A stretch of 64,000 nt of DNA, taken from assembly GCF_037203705.1 (NCBI RefSeq), contig NZ_JBBCAT010000001.1, positions 717,418-781,417 on the forward strand, read 5' to 3'. Below, piece after piece: positions 26,027 through 37,400 of the stretch (positions within the stretch are counted from its first letter, which is position 1; each line of letters opens with the position of its first letter). The notes below the pieces were generated by a model, which was not told where the DNA came from, searched no databases, and saw nothing but the letters and a program-made list of their open reading frames with translations. Source of the stretch: Prosthecomicrobium sp. N25 (GTDB lineage: Bacteria > Pseudomonadota > Alphaproteobacteria > Rhizobiales > Ancalomicrobiaceae). Position numbers and translations under genes: made by a program.

Positions 26027-29000
26027 CTATCGGGGCGGCCCCGGGGGGACTGCAATCTCCAGCTCCGCCACAAAGCGCGGACCGGCTTCGCGGCGCAGAT
26101 CGAGTTCGGGCGGTGGGGCGCCGCCGCCGGTGTCGGGCACGGGCTCGACGGGGTAGCGGGCGGGGCGCCAGCTCTCGTGTTCGTCGGCCTGCACGAAGTA
26201 GCGGGCGCCGGGTCGCGCGGGCTCGGGGGGCAGCGTCAGGGTCGCCGTCCAGACACCGGTCTGGTCACCCGCACCGTCGCACTCGATGAGCGTGTCGATC
26301 ATCGGCAGTCCGGCCGGGGAGGTCTCACGCCGCACCAAGCGAAACCGGGCTGTGGGGCGCGGGCGGTCGTCCACGGCGCCGAAAGCGGGGGCGCGGCCGC
26401 CGAATGAGGCCTTGACGGCGCGCACGCCCGCGCACTCGGTCAGTTCGGCCGCCAAGATCCGCTCCGGCGCCACGATGCCCCAGGCGACGGCGGGCTCGGA
26501 GACGCGGAGATCCTTCGGCAGGGCCGGGTTGTAGCGGACGACGCCGAAGCGCACGAACGGATCGGCCATCGGCTGGCGGGCCAGCGTCACGTCCACGTAC
26601 CAATGCTCCTCGGCCACATCGAAGCGCGGCTCGTGGAGCACAAGCGCGGCGCGGAAGGCGGCGTCGCGCGGCGCGGCTTTGGGGCCTTTCGGCAACGGTA
26701 TGTCGACGCTGCGCACAATCCGGCTCTCGTCCACCCGGCCGCCCAGAAGGAGGTCGGGGAAGTCGGCCGGGGTCGGCAGGATGGCGCGCACCGCTGAGGC
26801 AGGGGGCCGGACCGGATCGGCGCCGATGCGGGTCACGAAAGCGCCGCCCGGTCCGATGTCGGCGTCGAAAAGTTCGGCGAGCGCCACCCGCTCGTCCAGG
26901 TGGCGGCGCGGCACCGTGTCCGCCGGCGGCAGCGGGGCGCCCGCGGCGGCGCCGAACAGGTCTGGCGGCCACACGACGATGCCGATCCGCTCGTGGGTGC
27001 CCGAGACCTTGAACGGCCGGGCGAGCGGGATGCGGATCGAGGCGCGGCGGCCCGTCGACCAGCGGCCGAGCAGCCGTGTGCCCGCCGGCCGCGGCCCATG
27101 CGCCGCCGGGGCATCCCCCTCGCCCGCTGTCCAGCCGAACACAGGGTAGCTCGATTGCGGGGCCGGCGCCGGCGGGCGCTCCAGGCCGGGCAGATCGAGG
27201 TCGACCACGAACGCGGCCGGCTTGTCGAAAACGTCGCGTAGGCCCGGGTCGGGCGCGCTTTGCAGGCGGTCGGGCAGCGGCGTCTCGGCGACGAACCGGC
27301 CGTTCACCAGCCTGGGCCGCGTGCGCATCAGGGGCGCGTGGCGGGAGATCGCGAGAGCCACGAGCCGCACCTCGCGGGACGCGAGGTCGGGGAACCGGTG
27401 CGGCAGGGCCACCCGCGCCGGACGCAGCACCTCCGGCAGATCGCACAGATCGAAGCGGGCCGCGGCCGCGATCGCCTCCGTGGTGGGGGCATCCGGGGCC
27501 CCTCCGGCAACGATGGCCTTCAGGTGGGCGGCATGCAGGTCGATGCGGGTCAGCCCGCTGACCTGGGACACGAACGCCGGCAGCTCCGAGATGCGCATCA
27601 GCGTCACCCACGAGCGTGGAAGGCTCACGCGATCGTAGCGATCCACCTCGAAGCCGAAGAGCTTGGAGGCCTTCAGGGGTTTCGGCTCGTGCCGCTCCGC
27701 CGGGAACGCCTCGTCGAACAGGCCGACGCGCTCCCCCGGCAGGCTCGGCCACGCCCCGTCGATGCGGTCGGCCCGCTCGCGCCGGCGGGCGGGATCGTCG
27801 AACTTGCCCGAATGGGGCGAGGCGCAGTACGCGCGGATCTCCAGCGAGGCCGTGGTGGCGAGGTCCACCTCCACCGAGCCGCCGAGCAGGTAGGTGGCGC
27901 TGGTCGGGTCCTCGAGCGGTCGGGTCACGAAGCCGTTCCGGTAGGCCTGCAAGGCCGCCTCGGGCGGCTCGCTCTCCGCGGTGGCGCGCACCAGCTTCAA
28001 GAGTTCTTCACAGGTGAGCGCGGCGCGGATCAGCCGCACCGGCAGGCGCCGGGCGGCGGGCTCGATCGGCTCCCGGGCGATCTTCGGTGCGGCCAGCGGG
28101 CGGTTCACCGCATGCGTGAGGCGCAGCCGGGCGGAGGAGACGAGGTCGGCCAACGGGCGATCGAGGAGCCCGGCGCGGATCGCCTCGGCGGTGCGCAGGC
28201 GGGCGGCCTGGTCGGGCAGCAGGGCCCCCGTGAAGCCCGCCAGCATCGGGCCGGTGCCGGGCTTCGCGGACGTGCGCTCCGCCTCCAGCACGGCGACGCT
28301 CTCCACCGCGGCGAACCAGCTTTCCAGCATGCCGGCGGTCGGCACGCACCAGGCGACCAACTCCACGTCCTCGCCGGGGGCGAGCGCCACCGTGACGGCC
28401 CGCACGGCCGCGGCCGCTCCAACCGGGCGGCGATCACGCAGGCGTTCGCGCTCGTCCAGCCAGACGGTCGGCCACGCGCCGACGCGGTCGAGCGGATAGG
28501 TCGGCCGCAACAGGCGGGCCTCCTCCCCGCAGGCGCAGGGGTCGCGCTGCTCCACGTCGACCACCACCGGCAGAACGTCCGGGTAGGTCACCGAAACCTT
28601 GCCCCGGTAGAGCGGCACGACGAGCGGCGGCGCCAGCCACGTCGCATCGGGCCCCGGCCGCTTCAGGGCGATCACCATCGCGTGGGCCGCGGGATCCGGG
28701 TAGTAGGGGCCGAGCTTATGGTCGGCGCCGGCCATGACATCGAACACCGCGTCTCCGGACGGGTCGACCGGATTGCCGGGCTCGATGCGTCCTTTCGGGT
28801 CGACCACCTTCACGCGTTCGACCACCTGCGCCCCGGCGACCTCGCGCATCAGCCGGCGGGCGACCGGGAAGCCGCCGCCTTGCACAGAATAGCGCACTCC
28901 GTCGAGGCCATCGGGGGCGCGGTCGCGGTCGTGGTGGCGGTCGAGCACGCCGTGCAGCAGGGCCTGGGTCAGCGGCACGGCGGGGGCGACGAGCACGCGG

Positions 29001-31453
29001 CGCGCCCGCACCGGCACCGCGATGTCGTCGCGGCCCATGTCCTTCGGCAGGCCGTCGGTGGTATCGAGACTGCGCAGCACCACGTCACGCGCGGTTTGCA
29101 GCTCCATCTGCCCGCTCGGGCCCCCCTCGACCGTCTCGATCGCGGCGGGCGGCATGGTGATCGTCGGTGCCGCGATGCGCTCGTGGCGCAGGAAACGGCG
29201 CGCCGGCAGGCTCTTCGGGCTTGGCTTTGTGCTCCCGGCAGGCTGCGGCACTGTGAGGCGGCCGCCGAAGGCCGTCTCGTAGCGCCTGGCCGCCTCGGCG
29301 GTCGCCATCGCGATACCGCCCACATAGACGGCCCGCATGCCGAACCGGTAGGCAGCCCCGAACCGGAGCCGCGGCGGGCGTGGATCGGACGGGGAGGATG
29401 GCAGATCATAGCGGCGGCTGATCGGCACCTGCCCGTCCAGGTCTGGCGACCGGCAGGCCGCCGCCCCCTCGAGCGCCGCCGGCACGGTGCCGTCCTGGCA
29501 TTCGAGCCCGATCGGATCGCCCGACCACAGCGCCACGAGTTCCTCGCAGAACAGGTTCACTTCCTGATTGTCGCCGGCTTTGCGGGTGACCTCCCGGGCC
29601 GCCATGGAGAGAATGGCGGCGTCCAGCTCCGAGCGGGACAGGTCCGGCGCGTTCGGGACGATCCTGGACAGCGCGGCTTCCAGCCAGCCGGGCCGGAGGG
29701 CGTTCCAGGGATCGATGTAGTCGACCTTGCGGTTCATCAGACTGCGCCACTGCGGCAGCGCCCCGCCGGACCCATAGGCGCCCACGTCGACGCGGTAGCC
29801 GATGGTCAGCTCGTCCGCATCGAAGCGCAGATCGCACGGGTTGGACGGCTGCCGGTCCGCGGCGGCGAGCTGGTCGACGACATGGACGTGGCGCATGCGG
29901 TCGATCAGGGCGAGGCCGGCGGTGCGCATCTCCGGCCCCGCCTCGTCGTCGAAGCCGGATCCCGGGGGAAGGGCGCAGCCGGCGGCTACGGCGGCGAGGT
30001 CGGGCTGGGTCGCCTTTCCGTGCTGAAGGTCGTCTTCGGCGCGCACCGCCTTGGCTAGCTCCTGGTGTATGCCGGCCTGCATCGCCGAGACCACGTCGAG
30101 CGAGGAGACCGCGTAGCGCGCGCCCTCGAAGCCGGGTGCCGCCCCGGGGTCGAGCGCCTGCCCGAGCACCACGCAGCCTTCGAACTGCGATACCTCGGTG
30201 AGCGCATCGCCGGCACAGACGGCCTCGAATTCCTCGCGTTGCGCCGGCAGGAAGACGCCGTCGCCGATCGCGTCAGGGCCCGTGTCGAGCCGCAGTTTCG
30301 AGAGCGTCCACAGTCGGGGCGTCAGAGACGAACCATCGAGCGACGACACGCAGACGTCGACGAACTGGTCCGCGCCGCTTACCAGATCCGCCGGCACCTC
30401 GAACTCGACATCGACCACGAGGCCGAACAGGCGCGCCAGGACGGGCATGGTCTGCAGCCCGTAGAGCCGCGCCCCGGCGGCCTGGCGCGCCGCATCGGAA
30501 GAAGGCACATCTGTCGAGCGCGTGGAAGCGGCGATCTCGGTTTCGTGCGCCCGCGCGATCATCTCTTCGGTCGACGGCTTCGGGGGCACGCTCTTGCCGG
30601 CGCCGTCCGCTGCCGGCGGCCGGCACCCGGGGTCGGCCTTGCCGGGTGGGCTCGACTTCGCGGCATAGCGCTCGGCCGCGTAGGTCTGGATGTCCGGCAG
30701 CACAGCGGCGACGCCCGCCGCTCCCCCGTTTGCCAAGTCGCCGAATGTCTTGCCCTTGAGTTGATCGAGGCCCGGGCGCTTCAACTCGGCGGCATCGGGC
30801 GACGCGGCATCCCGCTGAGCGGCCGTGAGACGGGCAGCGGCGGCGATCCGGTCGGCACGCCGGCGCTCGTACACATAGGCGGCGGCGTTGCGGCCGCTCG
30901 GATAGACACCGGTCACCACGCGTGGACGCGGCGCTTCCGGAGCCGCCGGTGCGGCGCCGGTCGGGTCCGGCTGGCCGGTGCAGGTGATCCGGGTGGTCTG
31001 GTCGGCGGACTGCCTCGGCAGGGCCTCGACGATCTTGTCCCAGCCGAGGCCCCCGTGCCCCATCACGGCGCGCCAGAGATGATCGATGTCGGGGCTGTAC
31101 GGATTGGCACCGCGCTTCAGCTCGATCGTGACGTGGTGGCCACCGTCCGCTCCGCAGCCCACGCGGAACTCGTCGTCGTTCGGGCTCGGCGAGGGGAGCA
31201 GGGACAGCGTCAGCTTGCGCAGGGAGCGGATCGCGTCCGGCCAGCGGGCGATCTCCACCTTGCCCCGTCCCGCTTGCGCCTCCGCAACCGGCGTGAGCAC
31301 CAGCGCGGCGCGCAGCCAGCTCTTGCCGTTCTTCTTCCGGAAGAGGCCGGCCGGGACCACCTTGGCGAGGATGTCGACCCGGGGGGAGGGGGGCAGGATG
31401 GCTTCGAGGGTGGTGACCTCGCCGCTCTTGGGCGGTTCGACGAGCTTGTTCAT
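26027..31453 (-). CDS. Giant protein of unknown function (1808 aa), second gene of the giant pair
   Basis: Starts at MNKLVEPPKSGEV; its ATG overlaps the stop of the preceding giant gene (TGATG), so translation is coupled. There is no signal peptide or membrane segment. The sequence is rich in Pro, Arg, Ala and Asp, and predicted largely β with loops. Recognisable landmarks, none diagnostic, are GGHHVTIELKRGANPYSPDIDHLWRAV-like text near 105, QRDPCACGEEARLLRP near 970, LVAWCVPTAGMLESWF near 1035, and HWYVDVTLARQPMADPFVRFGVVRYNP near 1630, which reads like a repeat-free β-domain. No enzyme motif was found. It may be a cytoplasmic or partner-exported structural protein that assembles with the Tat-signal protein. 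It is certainly coding: 5.4 kb uninterrupted, with coding-like composition and an operon overlap. Confidence 0.8.
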   Translation of the reverse strand: MNKLVEPPKSGEVTTLEAILPPSPRVDILAKVVPAGLFRKKNGKSWLRAALVLTPVAEAQAGRGKVEIARWPDAIRSLRKLTLSLLPSPSPNDDEFRVGCGADGGHHVTIELKRGANPYSPDIDHLWRAVMGHGGLGWDKIVEALPRQSADQTTRITCTGQPDPTGAAPAAPEAPRPRVVTGVYPSGRNAAAYVYERRRADRIAAAARLTAAQRDAASPDAAELKRPGLDQLKGKTFGDLANGGAAGVAAVLPDIQTYAAERYAAKSSPPGKADPGCRPPAADGAGKSVPPKPSTEEMIARAHETEIAASTRSTDVPSSDAARQAAGARLYGLQTMPVLARLFGLVVDVEFEVPADLVSGADQFVDVCVSSLDGSSLTPRLWTLSKLRLDTGPDAIGDGVFLPAQREEFEAVCAGDALTEVSQFEGCVVLGQALDPGAAPGFEGARYAVSSLDVVSAMQAGIHQELAKAVRAEDDLQHGKATQPDLAAVAAGCALPPGSGFDDEAGPEMRTAGLALIDRMRHVHVVDQLAAADRQPSNPCDLRFDADELTIGYRVDVGAYGSGGALPQWRSLMNRKVDYIDPWNALRPGWLEAALSRIVPNAPDLSRSELDAAILSMAAREVTRKAGDNQEVNLFCEELVALWSGDPIGLECQDGTVPAALEGAAACRSPDLDGQVPISRRYDLPSSPSDPRPPRLRFGAAYRFGMRAVYVGGIAMATAEAARRYETAFGGRLTVPQPAGSTKPSPKSLPARRFLRHERIAAPTITMPPAAIETVEGGPSGQMELQTARDVVLRSLDTTDGLPKDMGRDDIAVPVRARRVLVAPAVPLTQALLHGVLDRHHDRDRAPDGLDGVRYSVQGGGFPVARRLMREVAGAQVVERVKVVDPKGRIEPGNPVDPSGDAVFDVMAGADHKLGPYYPDPAAHAMVIALKRPGPDATWLAPPLVVPLYRGKVSVTYPDVLPVVVDVEQRDPCACGEEARLLRPTYPLDRVGAWPTVWLDERERLRDRRPVGAAAAVRAVTVALAPGEDVELVAWCVPTAGMLESWFAAVESVAVLEAERTSAKPGTGPMLAGFTGALLPDQAARLRTAEAIRAGLLDRPLADLVSSARLRLTHAVNRPLAAPKIAREPIEPAARRLPVRLIRAALTCEELLKLVRATAESEPPEAALQAYRNGFVTRPLEDPTSATYLLGGSVEVDLATTASLEIRAYCASPHSGKFDDPARRRERADRIDGAWPSLPGERVGLFDEAFPAERHEPKPLKASKLFGFEVDRYDRVSLPRSWVTLMRISELPAFVSQVSGLTRIDLHAAHLKAIVAGGAPDAPTTEAIAAAARFDLCDLPEVLRPARVALPHRFPDLASREVRLVALAISRHAPLMRTRPRLVNGRFVAETPLPDRLQSAPDPGLRDVFDKPAAFVVDLDLPGLERPPAPAPQSSYPVFGWTAGEGDAPAAHGPRPAGTRLLGRWSTGRRASIRIPLARPFKVSGTHERIGIVVWPPDLFGAAAGAPLPPADTVPRRHLDERVALAELFDADIGPGGAFVTRIGADPVRPPASAVRAILPTPADFPDLLLGGRVDESRIVRSVDIPLPKGPKAAPRDAAFRAALVLHEPRFDVAEEHWYVDVTLARQPMADPFVRFGVVRYNPALPKDLRVSEPAVAWGIVAPERILAAELTECAGVRAVKASFGGRAPAFGAVDDRPRPTARFRLVRRETSPAGLPMIDTLIECDGAGDQTGVWTATLTLPPEPARPGARYFVQADEHESWRPARYPVEPVPDTGGGAPPPELDLRREAGPRFVAELEIAVPPGPPR

Positions 31454-34400
31454 CAGTCGATCGTCCCGATGGGTTGGCCGAGAGAGGCATCGAAGTAGCG
31501 GGCGTAGGTCGCGAAGTTCTTGGCGGGCGAGACGGCGGCGTTGACGAGCCGGCACCGGGCCGTCGTCGTCTCGCCTCGCGGCATCGGACCGGCCAGCTGG
31601 ATTTGGTCGCCGGCGGGCAAACTGGCCCTATCGCCGCCGCCGCTGAAGTTCTGGCCCTCGGAGCGTTCCACCGAGACCGAGAACTTGAACTTGGCGAAGC
31701 CGATCGAGAACGCGTACGAGAAGGTGGCGATGCCGAACATGCCCTGGCCCCGGCTGCCGATCATGACCGACAGGGCCGCCGCCACGGAGAAGATCCACAC
31801 CGAGGCCGAGCCGCCACAGAAGAACGTGCCGTAAATCTCGGTCTGGTTGACGTACTGGTCCGGATTATTTGCGCTCGGCACTCTGTATTTGCGGATGTAG
31901 AAGCCCGACATGACCCGGCCGACGCCGGTCAGCGGCCCGTACGTGTAGGCTGCCATGCCGCCGAATTCGAAAGCGGCTTCGAATTCGACGATCCGGCTCG
32001 AGTCCGCCGTGAGGCTGAAGAAGCCGCCGCCGCCGTAGGGCGCGTAGCTGATCAGGAATGGATCCCGGCGGGTGCCGAGCGAGATCTTGAACAGGGCCTC
32101 GCGGTTCGAGAACGGCAGCTCGATCGAGGTGTAGAGATTGATGTTGAGGAACGTGACGTTGCCGAGCGAGAAGCCGCCGAGATCGAGCTTGTAGCCGGCT
32201 TCGATGCCGGGCGCGCCGGACAGCGGCCTGAGGAAGAAGCCCGACCCCGCCTTGGGTGTCAGGATCGACTGCAAGCCTTGCAGAAAGGCGAGCTTGTCGC
32301 CGATCTCGAAGTCGCGATAGCGCACCTTGAACTCGGGCGATGCGCCGCGGTCCACCGTGCAGGTGGCGCCGTCAAACATGAGCCGCACCGCGTTGAAATC
32401 CGGCAAGAGTAGAATATCGAACGCCCCGACCTTCGCCTCCGCACTGGCATTCGAGCGGCTCGGCTCGAGCAGGTCCACGACGGTGCGCGTCCGGATCGTC
32501 AGCCGCGCACCCTTGGCGGGCTGGAAGACATTGACCTCCTTCATCGGCACGTCGAAGTCGTACGAAAGCGTCGCGCTGGTCGGCACCAGATACTTGATCT
32601 GCTCTTCGATCCTCTGCTTCAGCCCCTGCAGATCCACCAGCCCCGAGATATCACCCCGCAACAACCGCGATGCCGTGTCGAAGACCCGCTTCAGCAGCGT
32701 CACCGGCTTCGACAATTGAAGGTAGGGCGTCACATCCTCCGCCGGGGTGGCGGCCAGCACGGCGAGCACGTCCGCGCCCGGCTTGGAGAGGTCGTCCCAG
32801 AACTTGGTCTCGGCCGCAAGCTTGTCTTCCTTGAGGGATTTGGAGGGCTCCGGTGGGTCTACGAGAAGCTGATCGGTTTGCAGTGCTACGCGCAGATACG
32901 GATCGGACACGATCCTGTCGTAGGCGATGTTCCGCTTGGCCAATATGGCGTCATGGGCCGCTGCAATGGGCCCTGCGATGGCACGGAGGGCGGCGGCGGC
33001 CGGGGTGGAAACCGACGCCGGCACGAGCAGATGCGACAGTGTCTTCGCCAATGCGTCGGTTTGGGTGCTAACCGCCATGGCGAGCTTGCCGGGCGCCGAT
33101 CCGAGGCCGTCGAAGGCGTCGGAGAGTTGCTGCAGCCGTTCCTTGTAGCCCTTCGCGGGCTTCTCTAAGGCCAGGATGGCGGCCGTGATCTGCGGGGCCG
33201 GGTTCACTGAACGGACGGCCGCCACCCACGCATTGAGATCAGTCACCAAAGCCGCGATGTCGGGCCGCGCCGCAGCCTCCATGCTACCGAGGGCGGCGTT
33301 AAGGTCGGCGATCGCTTCGTCCACATGGCGGATCGCCTCGTCCCGGAGGGCCAGCACAGCGACCTGCTGGGCATCTCGGAGCAGACCCAGGAACTCGGCC
33401 ACGCAGGCTTCCACGAAGACGAGTGGGTCCGGCGCCAGGACGAGGCCCCTCCATTGTTCGAACAGTCCCCTCGCCGTCGCGGCGATCTCGGCGAACCGGT
33501 CGAGTGCGGAGCGGGCACGCGGCAGGATGCGCGCCATCGCGTCGACCAGCGTCAAGAGGTCGCCAGGCCCCGTGCAGCCGACGTTCGACAGGGTCTTGGC
33601 CAGGCGCGTTGCGTCGGCGAGGTCGGCGGCGAGCGCCGCCCCGGTCGTCTGGACCAGCTCGGCATAGGCGTTGAGCACCGGTATGGCGGGGGTGCCGGCG
33701 AGATCCACCTTGGCGGTGTCGATCGCCTTGAGGACCCGGTGGACCGCCGCGGCAAGCCGCGGGCCGGCCGTCTCGTCCGGGCGGATCAGGGCCGCGAGCG
33801 CCAGGCGAAGCTTGTCGATGGCCGGGCAGGCTTTGGCGACGAGCCCGCTGACGGCCCTGTCGGCATAGGCGCCCACCAACAGCCGGGCCCTTTCCTCCGC
33901 GAACGCACCCAACACCTTCACGACGCCGTCGGGCGTCAGCTTGCCGGCGAGATCCTGGATCTTCTCTGCGAGCTGGATGACCTCGCCGAGCGCCGGATCG
34001 GCCAGCAGGCCCTGCAAGGTCTCCTGCGTGATCTCCGCGGCGGCCTTCGTATAGGCCCTCAATTCGCGCTCGAAGCGCCGCCTTTCGTCCCCGACCGCTT
34101 TCTTCCCCAGCGCCTCGAGGTCCTTCACGTTGATCGGCAGCGAGTCGCGATAGGCCTTGACCATTCCCGCCAGGGTGCCTTCGCTGCGGGCCGCCTTGAC
34201 CGCCGTGGCGTGCGCCTGCTCGAGCAACGTGCGCAAGTCCCGATCGATATCGGTATAGATGGCCGCAAAGGCCGGCAGGGGCGCCACGAAGCGCTCGGGC
34301 ACCGTGTCGGCCACCGTCCGCAGGGCACCGATGAGCGCCGCGGTCACCTGCGTGCCGAGCGCCTTGAGGGCCTCCTTGACCTCCTTCACCAGATTGGCCG

Positions 34401-37400
34401 TGAACGTGTTCAGGGTTTGCGTGAGGTCCGCGAGGAGCGTCCCCGATACCTGGCGTGCGGCCCGGTCGAGGGCGGCCAGCGGATCGTCCGCAAAGGACTC
34501 GATCGTGGCGAGCAGGCCGCGTGCGGCATCGTGGACCGCCGACACAGCGGCGGCGACGCGGATCACGTCCGCTGCGGCAATCGCCTGTGCGAGTGCCAGA
34601 GACAGCCGTTCCAGCGCCGTGCCGACTTCCGGATAGAGCTCTGAGATCGAGATCGAATTGCGCGGCCCGCTCCCGGCGCCGACGTCGAGTTCGGCCGACT
34701 TCCAGGTCCGTTCGGCCTCGGCCACGACCTGCTGCAGCGGCACCAGCACGCCCCGGCGCAACACCTCGAGGGCGTTCTCGGCTTCGGACGCCACGCCGAA
34801 GCCGAGCGTCTCGACGAGCCGCGGGACCTGGTCTCCTGCGGGGTCCAGCAGGCCGGCAATCAGCTTCTTCAGCGAGACCAGGCCGAGCAGCTTGTAGTCG
34901 TCGCCGAAAATGAGGTCGTGCACGCTGTCCGCCGAGGGAGCGGCCGGGACGGCGGCGACGTCGGAGGCGCCCGCCTGGGCGAAGCGCACCGGCCGGCGGG
35001 CCGTGGGCATTCGGGCGTTCGTGTAGCGCCGGGCGAGCGCCGGAATGGTGCGGATGTGCGGCTCCTGGGCCAGGCCGAAGACCGCATCCTTCAGGTAGCC
35101 GCGGTTCGGATCACTGCCGCCCATCGGCCCGTTCAGCCGCGACAGAACGAAAACATACGAGTCCGGCCGGGCCAGGGCGCCGGCCCGGTCGCCCTGGTCG
35201 CCCATGGCGAGGCGGAACGTCTCCGCCACGTCGAGATAGATTTCGGGCGTCCCGGACCCGCCGGGGGGAGTCTTCGGGAAGCCGTCGCGCAGATAGTCCC
35301 CGTCGAAGCGCACGGTGGCGGCAGGGGCGGGGCGACCTGTGAAGCGCTCGACCTGAGAGATCTGGATCTGGGCTTCCACGAGCCGCGGATAGAAGGGCGG
35401 CTGGTCGGCACCCACCATCAGCGACGTGGGAGCGTAGAGATCGTTGACGCCCACGAAGCCGTCGTCGGTGAGCGCTTCGTCCGTGACCTTGGCGACCACC
35501 TGTTCCGGCGTCTGCCGCACGGTCCCGTGGACGCCGAGGAGCCAGTAGTTGGTCTTGAAGCTGGTGTCCCCGGACTTGCGCGCCTCGGCGTAGCGCCGGA
35601 CCGCGCCACCGTGCTGGACGCGGCGGAAATCCTTGGGGCCGCCGAAGCGGTCCGGCAGGACTTTGGCAGCGTTCTCGTAGAAATGCGCCACCGCCGCCAT
35701 GACGACCGGGTCGCCGGCCGCCACGTTGTCGACGAACAGGAGCGGCACCGACACCCGCCCGGCCTCGCCGGGCACGTCCAGCTCGAAGGCGAACGGTGCC
35801 TCCAGGATGCCCGTCTTCGGCCAGAACACCAGGCCGGTGCTGAGCTTGCCCCTGGCGAAGATCCGGGCGCGCTCGTTGAGTATCCACGGCGGTACGGGAG
35901 TGACGTCGGGCCGCTCGAGCGGGACGTCGGACGCGCTCATCATCGGGTCGATGATGTCCGGTGTGCGGGTTGTCAGGATGCGGAGCGCGCTCGGCGGCCA
36001 CTGGCGCCCGCCGATCGGCTGTCCGACCGCCGGATAGCGCTTTTCCGGCACGCTCACCTTGATGAACATGCGCTGGATCAGCACGGCCGAAACCGGCCCG
36101 CCCGGCCGCGGCGTGACGAACTGGCGCTCGGTCAGCTTGACCAGGCTCGCCCGGTGGCCGAGCGGGAACAGGAAGCCCTTGTAGACCACTTCGACCGTGA
36201 TATCCCGCCCGAGCAGCGTGGTCTGCCGCCAGCGCTCGATACTGAAGCTGTCGAACAGCGGCCGCTGGCCGTCACGGCTGTCGAGGAGCCGGGCCGCGTA
36301 GGGAGGCGAAAAGCTGGTGTCGAGCACGATCGAGCCGCCGAGCGCCGAAAGGCTTAGTTCCGACCAGTCCAGCGCACGCGGGCGGTAGATGGCGCTTTCG
36401 GCCTCGACGTCGTTCAGCTCGAAGCCGGGTGGCGGCTCGAACTGGTCGCCGGCCGGATCCAGCTTGCCGTCCTCACCGCGCCGGCCGATCACCGGCAGGC
36501 CGTATACGGAACTCGCTGCGACCAGTTCGTGACGGTCATACGCATCGAGCGGCAGGCGGTACGGTGGCGGCTCCGCCGCTCTGCCCCACACTTGCAGAAA
36601 CCGCTTCCAGAACGGGATCTTGATTGGCTGGGCGCTGTCCGGCCTCCAGTGCCGTCCGTCGGAATCGAGCGGCCCGAGCGTCCACGGCGGCACCGGCCCA
36701 CGCGGCGGCGACGTCAGCCCGGGCAGGCGCTCGCCATTCTGCGGCACCAGATCGCGCGATGCGGCAAGGAACACGCCGGGGCGGAAATCCGGCGAGGCCA
36801 CCGCGCGCAGCCGCGCATCCGGGCCGGTGCGATCGAGCCGAGCGCGCCACAGCGGCACCGGCCGGGGCGACTCGCACGGCCCCCTGGCCTCGTCGTAGAT
36901 CGCCTCGGGCACCCGCTCCGGGGTGATAAAGGTTGCGTCTTGGGCGGGCGACAGCTCGAGCCGGCTCGGCAGTTCGATGGCGGTTTCCAGGTCGTTCGGC
37001 GCCAGCCCGGCCAGCCGGTAGATGTCCGCGAGCCGTTGATGAGCCGAGCCGAAGCCGTCGCCGCCGAGCCCCTGGAAGCGCAGGATCTCGCCGACATCCT
37101 GCACCTCCCGCCGGTCGTGTCGACCCGGCTTGCGGCCGTCGTCGTAGCGCTCGAACAGCTTCTCGGCCCGGCGCACCACCGACAGGTCGAACCGCTGCCA
37201 GTCCGTCAGGGCGTCGAAATCGAACGCGACGGCGGCCTCCCCGTGACGGCGCTCCATCTCGGCCATGTCGACCCGGAAGGCCAGCCGGGTGCGCCCGGAC
37301 AGCCGCGCCGGCGCCGGCAGATCGATCTGTTCGCCGCCCTCCGCCAGGAGCTTGCCGAACGAGGTGATCGCGGCCTCGATCGCCGCCGTGTACCCCGCCG

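Noticed and set aside
27260-30058. A 932-codon open frame on the plus strand inside the 1808-aa gene
   Set aside because: Low-complexity Arg/Gly/His/Ala text typical of the antisense frame of a GC-rich gene; the minus-strand gene has the operon overlap and better composition.
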